Source: Sphingosinicella sp.
Lineage (GTDB): Bacteria; Pseudomonadota; Alphaproteobacteria; Sphingomonadales; Sphingomonadaceae
Length of the DNA stretch: 64,000 nt
Assembly (NCBI RefSeq): GCF_013911755.1
Contig: NZ_JACESP010000020.1
Location: 1-64,000 of the forward strand
Reading direction: 5' to 3'
Positions 19,166-28,791 of the stretch are shown here, piece by piece. The notes below the pieces were generated by a model. That model searched no databases and was not told the origin of the DNA. It saw only the letters and a program-made list of their open reading frames with translations. Position 1 is the stretch's first letter; each line of letters starts with the position of its first letter. A program made the position numbers and the translations under genes.

Positions 19166-19197
19166 CGATGGTCGAATGCAGCTACGACCATGGTCGA
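19166..19197. promoter_or_regulatory. Candidate regulator binding site between porin and acs
   Basis: ATGGTCGA occurs twice, at 19168-19175 and 19190-19197, exactly 22 bases (two helical turns) apart. The second copy lies inside a perfect 12-base palindrome CGACCATGGTCG (19185-19196). The site is in the divergent promoter region of the porin and acs genes and is a plausible target of the LuxR response regulator encoded next door. Confidence 0.45.
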
Positions 19198-19259
19198 GGA
19201 TGCGCGACAGGGCTCCCCTGCCCTATGTGCTGCCCCAAACAGAACGGGAGGAGATCATC

Positions 19260-21221
19260 ATGGCCAGTCTTGCCGCATCCGCCAGCAGCGCAGCAGCGAC
19301 CTATCCGGTTCCCGCCGAATGGCGCACACGCGCCATGATCAACCCCGACACCTATGCGGAATTCTACGCCGAGGCCGCGCGCGACCCCGAGGTATTCTGG
19401 AAACGCGAGGCGCAGCGGCTCGACTGGATGACGCCGTTCACGAAGGTGAAGGCCACATCGTTCGCCGAGGCCGACTTCGGCATCAAGTGGTTCGAGGACG
19501 GCGCGCTCAACGTCTCCGCCAACTGCCTCGACCGCCACGTCGCCGACCGGCCCGACGCGATCGCCATTATCTGGGAAGGGGACGAACCCGGTGACAGCCG
19601 CATCATCAGCTACCGCGCGCTGCACAACGAGGTGTGCCGACTGGCGAACGCGCTGAAGGCAAGCGGCATCCGCAAGGGCGACCGCGTGACGATCTATCTG
19701 CCGATGATCCCGGAAGCCGCTGCCGCCATGCTCGCCTGCGCGCGCATCGGCGCGATCCACTCGGTGGTGTTCGGCGGGTTTTCGCCCGACAGTCTCGCCG
19801 GGCGCATCACCGATTGCGATTCCCAGCTCGTCATCACCGCCGACGAGGGGCTGCGCGGCGGGAAGCGCGTGCCGCTGAAGGCCAATGTCGACGAGGCGCT
19901 GACCCACTGCACGAGCGTTGAAAAGGTGATCGTGGTGCGCCGCACGGGCGCGGACATCGCGATGAAGGACGGCCGCGACATCTGGTATCACGATGCCGTC
20001 GCCGCCGCCGCGGCGGACTGTGCGGCCGAAACGATGAACGCGGAAGACCCGCTGTTCATCCTCTACACTTCGGGTTCCACCGGAAAGCCCAAGGGCGTGC
20101 TTCATACGACCGGCGGCTACCTCGTCTGGGCATCGATGACGCATCAATACGTGTTCGATTACCGCCCGGGCGAGGTGTTCTGGTGCGCGGCGGACGTGGG
20201 CTGGGTGACGGGCCACACCTATGTCGTCTACGGCGCGCTTGCGAACGGCGCGACGACATTGATGTACGAAGGCATCCCGAACCACCCGGACTTCAGCCGC
20301 TTCTGGAATATCATCGACAAATACCAGGTGGAAATTTTCTACGCGGCACCGACGGCGCTCCGCGCGCTGATGCGCGAGGGCGACGACTGGGTGACGCGCA
20401 CCAGCCGCAAATCGCTGCGCCTGCTCGGCACCGTCGGCGAGCCGATCAACCCGGAGGCGTGGGAATGGTATCACCGCGTGGTCGGCGAAGGCCGCTGCCC
20501 GATCGTCGATACGTGGTGGCAGACGGAGACCGGCGGCGCGATGATTTCGCCGATGCCGGGCGCGACCGACCTGAAACCCGGAAGCGCGACCAAGCCCATG
20601 TTCGGCGTGAAGCCCGAACTCGTCGATTCCGAGGGCAAGGTTCTGGACGGCGCCGCCGAGGGCAATCTTGTCATCACCGACAGCTGGCCGGGACAGGCGC
20701 GCACGATCTGGGGCGACCACGAACGCTTCTTCCAGACCTATTTCACGACCTATGCAGGCAAGTATTTCACAGGTGACGGCTGCCGCCGCGACGCCGACGG
20801 CTATTACTGGATCACGGGCCGCGTCGACGACGTGATCAACGTGTCCGGCCACCGCATGGGCACCGCCGAGATCGAAAGCGCGCTCGTCGCCCATGCGAAG
20901 GTCGCGGAAGCGGCGGTCGTCGGGATGCCGCACGACCTGAAGGGCCAGGGCATCTATGCCTATGTGACGCTGAACGCCAACGAGACCGGTGACGACGCGC
21001 TGCGCCGCGAACTCGTGCAATGGGTGCGCCGCGAGATCGGCCCCATCGCGACTCCGGACGCCATCCAGTTTGCGCCCGGCCTCCCCAAGACGCGATCGGG
21101 CAAGATCATGCGGCGCATCCTGCGCAAGATCGCCGAAGGCGACGTTTCCAACCTTGGCGACACATCGACGCTCGCGGACCCTTCCGTGGTTGCGAACCTC
21201 GTCGGCAATCGCCAGAGGTGA
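19260..21221 (+). CDS. acsA: Acetyl-CoA synthetase
   Basis: The 653-residue enzyme matches the standard length of AMP-forming acetyl-CoA synthetase. The ATG at 19260 follows GGGAGGAG; a longer in-frame start at 19176 lacks such a site. Motifs seen are the P-loop [14 protein letters not shown], the acetate-pocket tryptophan in [11 protein letters not shown], the hinge and CoA region [20 protein letters not shown], and the C-terminal [11 protein letters not shown], whose lysine is the acetylation-controlled catalytic residue. It converts acetate to acetyl-CoA for growth on acetate. Six bases separate it from the response regulator gene, and the divergent porin/symporter operon supplies uptake. 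Confidence 0.96.
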   Translation: MASLAASASSAAATYPVPAEWRTRAMINPDTYAEFYAEAARDPEVFWKREAQRLDWMTPFTKVKATSFAEADFGIKWFEDGALNVSANCLDRHVADRPDAIAIIWEGDEPGDSRIISYRALHNEVCRLANALKASGIRKGDRVTIYLPMIPEAAAAMLACARIGAIHSVVFGGFSPDSLAGRITDCDSQLVITADEGLRGGKRVPLKANVDEALTHCTSVEKVIVVRRTGADIAMKDGRDIWYHDAVAAAAADCAAETMNAEDPLFILYTSGSTGKPKGVLHTTGGYLVWASMTHQYVFDYRPGEVFWCAADVGWVTGHTYVVYGALANGATTLMYEGIPNHPDFSRFWNIIDKYQVEIFYAAPTALRALMREGDDWVTRTSRKSLRLLGTVGEPINPEAWEWYHRVVGEGRCPIVDTWWQTETGGAMISPMPGATDLKPGSATKPMFGVKPELVDSEGKVLDGAAEGNLVITDSWPGQARTIWGDHERFFQTYFTTYAGKYFTGDGCRRDADGYYWITGRVDDVINVSGHRMGTAEIESALVAHAKVAEAAVVGMPHDLKGQGIYAYVTLNANETGDDALRRELVQWVRREIGPIATPDAIQFAPGLPKTRSGKIMRRILRKIAEGDVSNLGDTSTLADPSVVANLVGNRQR

Positions 21222-21227
21222 ACCTGC

Positions 21228-21854
21228 ATGGCAGGCGAGAGCATCCTGATCGCGGACGACCACCCCCTGTTCCGACAGGCGCTCTCGCTCGCTGCCACCC
21301 GCGTCCGCCCCGCCGCCCGCATCATCGAGGCGGGGACGCTCGACACCGCGTCGCGCGCGGCGGAGGCGAATGCGGACATCGCGCTCATCCTGCTTGATCT
21401 CAACATGCCCGGCGCGACCGGCTATTCAGGCGTCGCGCTGCTCCATGCCGAGCGGCCCGGCGTGCCGATCCTCGTGGTGTCGAGCGCCGAAGCTTCGACC
21501 GCGGCGGCAGAGGCACGGCGGTTCGGCGCCGTGGGTTTCGTGAGCAAGGAAAGCGACCTCGGCACGATCGAAAAGGCCATCGCGAACGCGCTTGCCGGGG
21601 AAACCATCGCCGCGCCCGCGAGCGGCGAACTCGATGATGTCGCAGCGCGTGTCGCGGCACTGACGCCGACCCAGCTTCGTGTGCTTCTCGGCGTTCTCGA
21701 CGGACGACTCAACAAGCAGATCGCCTTCGACCTCGGCATTACCGAGGCAACCGTGAAGGCGCACATGACCGTGATCCTGCGCAAGCTCGACGTCGGCAAC
21801 CGGACACAAGCGGCGCTTGCGGCACGCGCGCTCGGCATCGGCATCAAGCACTAG
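21228..21854 (+). CDS. LuxR/NarL-type response regulator, CrbR-like
   Basis: This 208-residue regulator has a receiver domain with the acidic pair Asp10-Asp11, phospho-acceptor Asp57 (LILLDLNMPG) and Lys near 105. A C-terminal GerE helix-turn-helix follows (LTPTQLRVLLGVLDGRLNKQ, then TEATVKAHMTVILRKL). It starts six bases after acs with AGAGGTGAA as ribosome site, so it is in the acs operon. In Pseudomonas and Vibrio the CrbS/CrbR pair switches on acs; the partner SSS-type kinase is encoded 600 bases downstream on the other strand. The assignment rests on this synteny plus domain type. Confidence 0.85.
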   Translation: MAGESILIADDHPLFRQALSLAATRVRPAARIIEAGTLDTASRAAEANADIALILLDLNMPGATGYSGVALLHAERPGVPILVVSSAEASTAAAEARRFGAVGFVSKESDLGTIEKAIANALAGETIAAPASGELDDVAARVAALTPTQLRVLLGVLDGRLNKQIAFDLGITEATVKAHMTVILRKLDVGNRTQAALAARALGIGIKH

Positions 21855-21921
21855 GCGGTAGTGTCAGGTTCCGCGCTCACCGAATGAATGATTTTTTTGA
21901 AGAGGTGCAGGCATCCCCGCG

Positions 21922-22254
21922 TCAGTCCCGCACCCTCTTGAATGTCACCACTCTCTGATGCTGATCCAGGTCGATTAACAACCACTCGTTGTCAATCGGC
22001 ATATAAGAGCCATCATTGCCGAGCACATAAGCCATCTCTGTACCGTCCCACTTGTCTGTTTTTGTGGGTTCTCCGAGTAAGGCGATTACTTCGCTGCGAG
22101 TCTTTCCCTTCAGTGGGTAACGATCCAAAAAATCTTGGAGCATGTCGGCGCGCGCGCGACCCATGAGGTCGGCATTCTTCCACGCCTCTTGATCGAAACG
22201 ATCGCCGGGCGAGCAATTGACGAGTGCGAAGCAAAGTAAAACGGCGGCACGCAT
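21922..22254 (-). CDS. Small exported protein with BamE/SmpA-like motif
   Basis: A 110-residue protein with a short hydrophobic leader (MRAAVLLCFALVNC) whose cysteine could be lipidated, although Asn before it is atypical for a lipobox. The segment GKTRSEVIALLGEPT resembles the helix-turn of the SmpA/OmlA/BamE superfamily, which is also found in many unrelated small lipoproteins. No clear ribosome site precedes the ATG. It lies between the convergent end of the response regulator gene and the kinase gene. It is unlikely to be the BamE subunit itself given its position; function unknown. Confidence 0.6.
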   Translation of the reverse strand: MRAAVLLCFALVNCSPGDRFDQEAWKNADLMGRARADMLQDFLDRYPLKGKTRSEVIALLGEPTKTDKWDGTEMAYVLGNDGSYMPIDNEWLLIDLDQHQRVVTFKRVRD

Positions 22255-22446
22255 AACGAGAGGATATCTTCAGCGCGACCATGTATGCAACCGCGTTGAT
22301 TCCTGACCGTCCGAACTTGTCCGCACTGCCCAGATGTTCTGTTCCGGATTGGATCGGTAAGCCCCTCCGCTTCAGGGAGGGGGGGGATCGTGGACGATCC
22401 ATCCGACTCCGAATATCTCTAAGACCAATCAACATTGGGACCTGAT

Positions 22447-25400
22447 TCAGGCAGCGCGGGGTTCTTCCGCCGCGCCTGCAAGCCACGCATCGAGCGTCGC
22501 CGCCGCCAGCGGCTTTGCGAGCACGGGAATGCCAAGCGCGGCGGCGCGGCGCGGCGTTTCCGGGCTGCGATCCGCCGTGACGAGCGCGGCGCGCAGGCCG
22601 GGATGGCGCGCGCGCAGGTGGGCGATGAGATCGATACCGTCCATGTCGGCACCGAGCTGGAAATCGACGAGCGCGACATCGAACGGGCCTTCGTGGGCAA
22701 GCGCAGCCTCGGGGTCGTTTGCGGTCGTGACGCGGTGGCCCCGGCTGGTGCCGAGCACGGTCATTGCCTCGCAGACCGCAAGATCGTCATCAACGACGAG
22801 GAGATGCAGCGGCACCGCGTCCGTCACCGAAACGGCCTTTTCATCCTGGATCAGCGGCGGCTGCGCGTTCGCGAGGTCGAAGGTGACGCTGAAGCGGCTG
22901 CCCCTGCCCTGCACCGATGCAAGGTCGACCTTCGCGCCAAGATGGCGGGCGGCACGATCGACGATGGCGAGGCCGAGCCCGACGCCCGCCTCGCCGCCCG
23001 TACCGAGCCTTTCGAATTCGCGGAAGATCAGGTCCTGCTTGTCTTCCGGAATGCCGGGGCCGGTGTCGACGACATCGATGCGCACGCGCTCGCCCCGCCG
23101 CCGCGCGCCGAGGACGATACCGCCGCGCGCGGTGTAGCGGACGGCGTTCGATAGGAGATTCTGCACGATCGAGCGAAGCAGCGTGCGATCGGTTTCGAGC
23201 GTCGCATCGACACCACCGATACGCAGCGTCAGTCCCTTTTCCGCGGCCATCGGCTGGAATGTCGCCGCGACCTCGTGGAGCAGGGGTTTCAACTGGAAGA
23301 CGGTGATCGTCGGTTCGAAGCCGCCTGCGTCGAGCTTCGAGATATCGAGCAGCGTGCGCAGGAGCTGCTCGGCGGCGACGATCGACTGGTCGATCCGATC
23401 CACGAGCACATGACCGCTTCCGCTCACCTCGCGGTCGAGGGCGGCGGCAAACAGGCGGGCGGCGTGGAGCGGCTGCAGCAGATCGTGGCTTGCGGCGGCG
23501 AGGAAACGCGTCTTTTCACGCGTTGCCCGCGCAAGCGCGACATTGGCTTCGGACAGTTCGGCAGTGCGCTGCGTGACGCGGATTTCGAGCTCGGCGCGCG
23601 ACTGTTCGAGGGCTGCGCGCGCCTCGGCTTCCGCCGTGATATCGGTGAAGCACATCACGTAGCCGCCGCGCGGCATCGGGCCGCCGACGGTCTTTATGAC
23701 GCGGCCATCGGGGCGGATGCGTTCGAAACTGTGCCGACTGCCGCGCCGCATGTGATCGAGGCGCCGCTGCACATGATCGTCGACCTCCCCGGGGCCGCAT
23801 TCGCCGCGCAGTGCATTGTGGCGGATGAGTTCGGCGACCGGCGCGCCGACGCGCACCATACCGGGCGGATAATCGAACAGGTCGAGATAACGGCTGTTCC
23901 ACGCCACGAGATTAAGATCGCTATCGACCACGCTGACGCCCGGATCGATGTGTTCGAGCGTCGCGGCGAGCAGATCCTTCGAGAATTGCAGGCTGCCGCT
24001 GCTTTCATCGAGCATCAGCGCAACGTCGCTTGCGGTGAATGTCGTGCCGGAAAGCGCGGACGCAACAAGAGAGCGTGCGGAAGGTGCGCCGACAACGCCC
24101 GCGATCATGCGCTCGGCCATCTGCGCGGCCCCGCGCCCGACCGGAACGCCTGCTGGCGCATCGCCGAACGCAGCGGCAGTGCGCTCGGCGCCCACGAAGC
24201 GCTCGACGAGACGGGCAAGCCCCGCGAGATCGGACACACGCGCGACGCCGTCGCCGAAATCGAAGGAGACACGCGCCGAGCGGATGCGCCGTGCCGCGAC
24301 GAGTGCGTGGACGGCGATGTTGAGCCCGAGGCTCCAGAGCGTGCCGTGGACGAGCGGGCTGAGCCCATCAAGGCCGAGCAGCGCATTGGGGTCGGCGAAC
24401 GTTCCGGCGAGCGGCGCGATGCCTTCGGCGCCGACGACGGCGGGAATGAAGAGCGTGTAGGCCCACAGCACGAGGCCGGTCGAAAGCCCCGCCTTGGCCG
24501 CCGCTGCATCGCGCCCGGCGCGGCCTACGGCGAGCACGAGGCTCGGCGCGAACTGTGCCATTGCCGCAAACGCGATCAGCCCGATCGCGGCGAGCCGCTC
24601 GCCCGCCGGAATGATCTGCGTGTAGGCGAGCGCACCCGCCATCACCGAGGCGATGACGACGCGCCGGATCGTGAGCATCACGCGGCCGAGATTGGCATCG
24701 TTTGCCCAGCGCGGGCTGCGCAGCAGAAGCGGCGCGATGAGATCGTTCGAAACCATCGTGGAAAGCGCGACGGATTCGACGATCGCCATGCCCGTCGCCG
24801 CCGAGAAGCCGCCGATGAACACGAGGATCGCGATGGCCTCCGCACCCGCGGCGAGCGGCATTTCAAGCACGAGCAGATCGGCGCTGGCCCCTGCCGGAAC
24901 GAGCGCGGTCGCGGCGAGCGCGATCGGGATCACGACCAGCGACGTGACGACGAGATAAGCGGCGAAGGGCAGGCGCGAGCGGCGGACATCCTGGACGGAT
25001 GCAGCCTCGATCACGCCGATGTAGAACTGGCGCGGCAGGCAGACGATCGCCATCATCGAAAGCAGCGTCACGACAAGGAAATCGATGCCGATGCCCGCGG
25101 GCGCGAAATTCTCGCCGAGTGCCGCCATACCGGATGTGCGCGTCGGCGCGTCGAGGCCCATGAACACGACCGCTGCAAACACGCCCGCCGCGACCAGCGC
25201 GGCGAGCTTCACGAGCGATTCAACGCCGACCGCGAAGAGAACGCCGTCGTTGCGGCCCGCCGCCTCGTAGCGCCGCGTGCCGAACAGCATCGCGAACAGC
25301 GCCAGCATCGCGGCGGTAAATCCCATGACGAGGCCGGGACTGTCTGTGCCGGTGAACTCCGCGAAACTGGTGCCGACCGAGCGCAACTGCAGCGCAAGAT

Positions 25401-25788
25401 AGGGGATCGTGCCGAGGAGCGCGAGCAGCGTGACCAGCGCCGCGACCGTGCGGCTCTTGCCGAAACGCGAGCCGATGAAATCGGCGATCGAGGTGGCGCC
25501 CTCGCGCTGGACGGTTTCGACAAGCCGCTCGAGGAAACGCCAGCCGAACAGATAGATGAGGATCGGCCCGAGATAGATCGGCAGGTACAGCCAACCGTCC
25601 GCCACCGCGCTGCCGACCGCGCCGTAGAACGTCCAGCTCGTGCAATAGACCGCGAGCGCGAGCGTGTAGGCCGGAATCCGGTAGCGCGGCTTCAGCCAGC
25701 GGCCACGCCGGTTCTCCGCCCAGTAGGCGAGCGCGAACAGCGCGGACACGTAGGCCGCGGCGATCGCGAACAGGACAAGCCCATCCAT
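22447..25788 (-). CDS. SSS-family hybrid sensor histidine kinase, CrbS-like
   Basis: The start ATG 25788 follows GGGGAGG and gives 1113 residues. The first ~480 residues are a sodium:solute symporter-type domain with about thirteen membrane segments (YCTSWTFYGAVG, FIGGFSAATGM). A linker and a PAS domain follow (about 600-730, VSVVDSDLNLVAWN). Next come HisKA with the phospho-histidine in FLAAASHDLLQPLHA, and HATPase with N box IVQNLLSNAVRYT and G box DTGPGIPEDK. A C-terminal receiver domain carries Asp in VALVDFQLGADMDG. This SSS-PAS-HK-REC architecture is that of CrbS, which senses acetate-type signals and controls acs. It is convergent with the acs/response-regulator operon. Confidence 0.92.
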   Translation of the reverse strand: MDGLVLFAIAAAYVSALFALAYWAENRRGRWLKPRYRIPAYTLALAVYCTSWTFYGAVGSAVADGWLYLPIYLGPILIYLFGWRFLERLVETVQREGATSIADFIGSRFGKSRTVAALVTLLALLGTIPYLALQLRSVGTSFAEFTGTDSPGLVMGFTAAMLALFAMLFGTRRYEAAGRNDGVLFAVGVESLVKLAALVAAGVFAAVVFMGLDAPTRTSGMAALGENFAPAGIGIDFLVVTLLSMMAIVCLPRQFYIGVIEAASVQDVRRSRLPFAAYLVVTSLVVIPIALAATALVPAGASADLLVLEMPLAAGAEAIAILVFIGGFSAATGMAIVESVALSTMVSNDLIAPLLLRSPRWANDANLGRVMLTIRRVVIASVMAGALAYTQIIPAGERLAAIGLIAFAAMAQFAPSLVLAVGRAGRDAAAAKAGLSTGLVLWAYTLFIPAVVGAEGIAPLAGTFADPNALLGLDGLSPLVHGTLWSLGLNIAVHALVAARRIRSARVSFDFGDGVARVSDLAGLARLVERFVGAERTAAAFGDAPAGVPVGRGAAQMAERMIAGVVGAPSARSLVASALSGTTFTASDVALMLDESSGSLQFSKDLLAATLEHIDPGVSVVDSDLNLVAWNSRYLDLFDYPPGMVRVGAPVAELIRHNALRGECGPGEVDDHVQRRLDHMRRGSRHSFERIRPDGRVIKTVGGPMPRGGYVMCFTDITAEAEARAALEQSRAELEIRVTQRTAELSEANVALARATREKTRFLAAASHDLLQPLHAARLFAAALDREVSGSGHVLVDRIDQSIVAAEQLLRTLLDISKLDAGGFEPTITVFQLKPLLHEVAATFQPMAAEKGLTLRIGGVDATLETDRTLLRSIVQNLLSNAVRYTARGGIVLGARRRGERVRIDVVDTGPGIPEDKQDLIFREFERLGTGGEAGVGLGLAIVDRAARHLGAKVDLASVQGRGSRFSVTFDLANAQPPLIQDEKAVSVTDAVPLHLLVVDDDLAVCEAMTVLGTSRGHRVTTANDPEAALAHEGPFDVALVDFQLGADMDGIDLIAHLRARHPGLRAALVTADRSPETPRRAAALGIPVLAKPLAAATLDAWLAGAAEEPRAA

Positions 25789-25862
25789 GGGCCGCGCCTC
25801 CCCTTGTTTGGCCGGAATTTGAGAGGATTCACAAGGCAATGCAAGCAATGCTATGAAGCGTC

Positions 25863-26294
25863 ATGCGCATCTTCTCGATCGGCTACGAAGGAACGACGCA
25901 GGAGGCCTTTATCGCGGCGCTGCGCGATGCCGGCGTCACGGTGGTCGCCGATGTCCGCGCCGTGCCGCTCTCGCGGCGCCCGGGGTTTTCGAAGAACGTG
26001 CTTGCCGCCGGTCTGCGCGAAGCCGGGATCGATTATGTCGGGCTGAAGGCGCTCGGCACACCGCCTGCGGGCCGGGAGGCTGCGCGGAAGGGCGATCACG
26101 CCGGACTCGCCGCCGTATACGAAGGCCAGCTCCGCGAGCCCGAGGCCATTGTTCAGGCAGAACAGCTGATCGAGCTTGCCCGAGAGAAGCCGACCGCGCT
26201 GCTCTGCTTCGAGCGCGACCCTGCCTGCTGCCACCGCACGCTTCTGATCGATGCCATCATGCCCGATGCCGACGTGACGCACCTGTTCGCCTGA
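25863..26294 (+). CDS. DUF488 family protein
   Basis: The 143-residue protein starts MRIFSIGYEGTTQEAF and contains DVRAVPLSRRPGFSK and the cysteine motif CFERDPACCHR, the three conserved blocks of DUF488. Members are small cytosolic proteins of unknown activity; the Cys/His motif suggests a metal or redox role, but nothing is proven. It is divergent from the sensor kinase, with 74 bases between the starts, and has only a weak ribosome site. Confidence 0.85.
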   Translation: MRIFSIGYEGTTQEAFIAALRDAGVTVVADVRAVPLSRRPGFSKNVLAAGLREAGIDYVGLKALGTPPAGREAARKGDHAGLAAVYEGQLREPEAIVQAEQLIELAREKPTALLCFERDPACCHRTLLIDAIMPDADVTHLFA

Positions 26295-26307
26295 TGCGAC
26301 ACCGAAT

Positions 26308-27291
26308 TCATAACCCGGACCCGACCCCTCGCCCGGACAGCCGATCTGCGACAATTGTACGATTGCATAATTTCCGGTCGGACGGCACAGGGTCCGCAAT
26401 CAGGCCGAATGGCCGAAAAACCGTCGTTCGGGACAATAACGACCGGAGACGGAAAACCCCATGGGACGCGAGGTAAGTCAATGAAACGCAATGAAAATTC
26501 GTGTTACAAAATAACCAATATCGTAACAGATGGCAATAAATTAAACGCGCCGCTGATCTGAGCGTCCACGGCGGCGGCGCCGCAGCATGTGCCCGCGCCC
26601 CCTCCGAACGCGCTCGCGCTGATACATTTTCCGTGGAATTCGCGGATTCAAGCCTTTCATCGGACTCGATTTTATTTTCGCGCGGCGCCCTTTCGCCGCC
26701 CGACATCGCCCCACCCCCGCCCCGCCCATCGAGCCACATGCGCGCTGCGATCTGCCGCTCCTCCGGTCCGGACGCGCTCGCATAGATCGCCGTCGTCTTC
26801 ATGTCGGCGTGGCCGAGCCAACGCTGCACCAGATTGAGTGGAACCCCCGACTGAATGGCCCGGACGCCGAAGCCGTGGCGTAGTCCGCGCGGTGTCGCAT
26901 AGTCGCCGGTAAGTCCCGCCTCGACCATCACCTCGCAAACACGGCGATATGCAGTCATGCGAGACCATGTCCAAAGATCGGATTCCGAACTTGACCTGCT
27001 ATTTATCCATTTTTTCATGAATCTTAGGAATTCTTCAGAAAGAGGAACTTCCCGATATACAGATTTACCCCGCTTCTTCAGGCATTTTATAATTAAGGTT
27101 CCAGCCTGGAAATCTATACTCTCCGCACTAACGGCCAGCGCCTCCGATATTCGGCAACCCGTTTCTGCCATCAGCCAACAAAACGCATAGACATCTTTAC
27201 TTTTTTGTTTCGCAAATCTAACAAAATCCATAGTTTCTGATTCTGTAAGATACTTTCTTTTTCCATTAGTATTATACATATTCCAGGACAT
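26308..27291 (-). CDS. Orphan tyrosine recombinase (integrase), C-terminus uncertain
   Basis: The N-terminal ~195 residues form a catalytic domain of the tyrosine recombinase family. The first Arg is in ETGCRISEAL, a lysine-bearing hairpin lies around KRGKSVYREVPL, the second His/Arg cluster is GLRHGFGVR, and His in WLGHAD and the nucleophile Tyr in TTAIYAS follow. There is no core-binding (SAM-like) domain, so it is shorter than phage integrases. The remaining ~130 residues are low-complexity and then hydrophobic, and look like non-coding read-through to the stop at 26308. The 5' third is strikingly AT-rich against its neighbours, a sign of transfer. No phage genes accompany it. Confidence 0.7.
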   Translation of the reverse strand: MSWNMYNTNGKRKYLTESETMDFVRFAKQKSKDVYAFCWLMAETGCRISEALAVSAESIDFQAGTLIIKCLKKRGKSVYREVPLSEEFLRFMKKWINSRSSSESDLWTWSRMTAYRRVCEVMVEAGLTGDYATPRGLRHGFGVRAIQSGVPLNLVQRWLGHADMKTTAIYASASGPEERQIAARMWLDGRGGGGAMSGGERAPRENKIESDERLESANSTENVSARARSEGARAHAAAPPPWTLRSAARLIYCHLLRYWLFCNTNFHCVSLTYLASHGVFRLRSLLSRTTVFRPFGLIADPVPSDRKLCNRTIVADRLSGRGVGSGL

Positions 27292-27435
27292 TTTTGTTTT
27301 ACCATTACATTGTTTTTTTGGATTTTCTTCTTCCGATAGGGAGTATTCATCCCCGATACTCGGTCGTCCAGCCGCCTCTGATACCGTTTTGGTTATTTCG
27401 TCTCAAACCAAGGCGAACAGGATTTGGCGGAACGC

Positions 27436-28743
27436 ATGGCGGACATGGCGGCAAGATTCACGACAATCGGGGCGGAAGCCGCGCACCCGGACGACTCCGT
27501 GGCCAGCGTTTTCCACTGCGCCCCGATCCTCATCGCGCTTCGAATCGACAATATCCGGTCGATCGCGAAAGCCTATGGCGAGGCCGCTGCACTCGCAGCG
27601 CAGCAGCATCTTGAGAGCACCGTGTCCGGGCGCGCCACGACGCATGTCGTCGATCGCGCGCTCGGCCGGCTCGATGCGGCGCTCGTCGTGCCGGGCAGCC
27701 CCGAACACTTCACCCAGCAGTTGCGTAGCGTATTTGCCCGTTCGCCGATCCGGTATCTGGACGATTCCATTTTCCTGACCGTGTCCATTGCCTGGTCGGC
27801 GGCGACATTCACGAGCGGGGCAGACATAAGCCCCGCCGGGTTTGCCGCACTTCACGACGCCTTCGGCGCCCCCCTGCCCGCGTGCCCGGATGCCGCGCGC
27901 TATCGCCGCGACATGGCGACCGCCGCGCAGGTGTTCACGGCCGTGGCGGAGGGGCGCCTGTTTCCCGCGTGGCAGGCGGTGAGCGGCGAGGACGAAATCC
28001 TTTATCATGAATGCCTGCTGCGCCTCGTCGGCGACGACACGCCCACGGTGAGCGACGCCGTCGCAGCGCTGGAACGCACAGGCCTCGTGCGCGCGTTCGA
28101 CCAGATCATGCTGTCGCTGGTGCTCGACGAGCTGGAGGCCGATTCCGCAGCGCGACTCGGCGTCAATATTTCCGCCGCGAGTGCGCTTCTCGATCCCTGG
28201 TGGGACGATGCGCTCGCGCGGCTACGCGCGAACCCCGCCGCGACGCGTCGGCTCGTCGTGGAGATCACCGAGACCGCGGCGTTCCCTTCGATTTCCAGTG
28301 CCGCGCGCTTCACATCCGCGCTGCGCGAACTCGGCTGCCGGATCGCGATCGACGATTTCGGCATGGGCTTCAGCTCCGTGCGGAGCGTGCTTGCCCTATC
28401 GCCCGACTATGTGAAGGTCGACGCCTTCTTTCTGCGCCGCGCAGGCCAATCGGCACGATGCCGCAACGCGCTTGCGCACATGATCGGGCTTGCAGGCACG
28501 ATGGCCGCCGGGGTCATCGTCGAAGGCGTCGAGACGGAGGCGGACAGCCGCCTCGTCGCGTCGCTCGGCGCGGACTGGCAGCAGGGCCACTACATCCATT
28601 TCCCCTCCACGCTGCGCCCGTGGATCGCACGCCGCAATGCACCCGCCGCAGCGAGCGGATTTGCATCCACAATGACCGCATCTGGTGGCGCCGCGTTTCT
28701 GCCCGCAAATTCGCCATATCGATCGATCGGACTCTCCGGATGA
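27436..28743 (+). CDS. EAL-domain cyclic-di-GMP phosphodiesterase with degenerate N-terminal domain
   Basis: From ATG 27436 the product is 435 residues; a TTG at 27424 is an alternative and neither has a strong ribosome site. The N-terminal ~150 residues look like a GGDEF-type fold (LIALRIDNIRSIAKAYGE) that has lost the GGDEF loop. The C-terminal domain has the EAL set: Glu-Cys-Leu in place of EAL (YHECLLRL), Asn in NIS, Glu in EITETA, Asp-Asp in IDDFGMGFSS, Lys in DYVKVD, EGVE, and Gln in QQGHYIHFP. All metal- and base-type residues appear kept, so c-di-GMP hydrolysis is likely. It sits directly upstream of the adhesin operon. Confidence 0.85.
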   Translation: MADMAARFTTIGAEAAHPDDSVASVFHCAPILIALRIDNIRSIAKAYGEAAALAAQQHLESTVSGRATTHVVDRALGRLDAALVVPGSPEHFTQQLRSVFARSPIRYLDDSIFLTVSIAWSAATFTSGADISPAGFAALHDAFGAPLPACPDAARYRRDMATAAQVFTAVAEGRLFPAWQAVSGEDEILYHECLLRLVGDDTPTVSDAVAALERTGLVRAFDQIMLSLVLDELEADSAARLGVNISAASALLDPWWDDALARLRANPAATRRLVVEITETAAFPSISSAARFTSALRELGCRIAIDDFGMGFSSVRSVLALSPDYVKVDAFFLRRAGQSARCRNALAHMIGLAGTMAAGVIVEGVETEADSRLVASLGADWQQGHYIHFPSTLRPWIARRNAPAAASGFASTMTASGGAAFLPANSPYRSIGLSG

Positions 28744-28791
28744 TCAGAACGCAATCATTGCGGGAACGGTTCGAAGCACCGGAACGGTTCC

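Noticed and set aside
21889-21941. Possible terminator after the response regulator gene
   Set aside because: The T run precedes rather than follows the imperfect stem, and the stem extends into the next gene.
22363-22383. CCCCTCC/GGGAGGGG hairpin upstream of the BamE-like gene
   Set aside because: No T run on either strand and no clear link to a transcript end, so it is not called.
23275-26046. A 923-codon open frame on the plus strand opposite the sensor kinase
   Set aside because: It is Arg/His/Asp-rich, shows no domain, and mirrors the codon pattern of the kinase gene; it is an antisense shadow in high-GC DNA.
26355-26561. A 68-codon plus-strand frame in the recombinase 3' region
   Set aside because: No ribosome site and no similarity; the DNA here looks non-coding on both strands.
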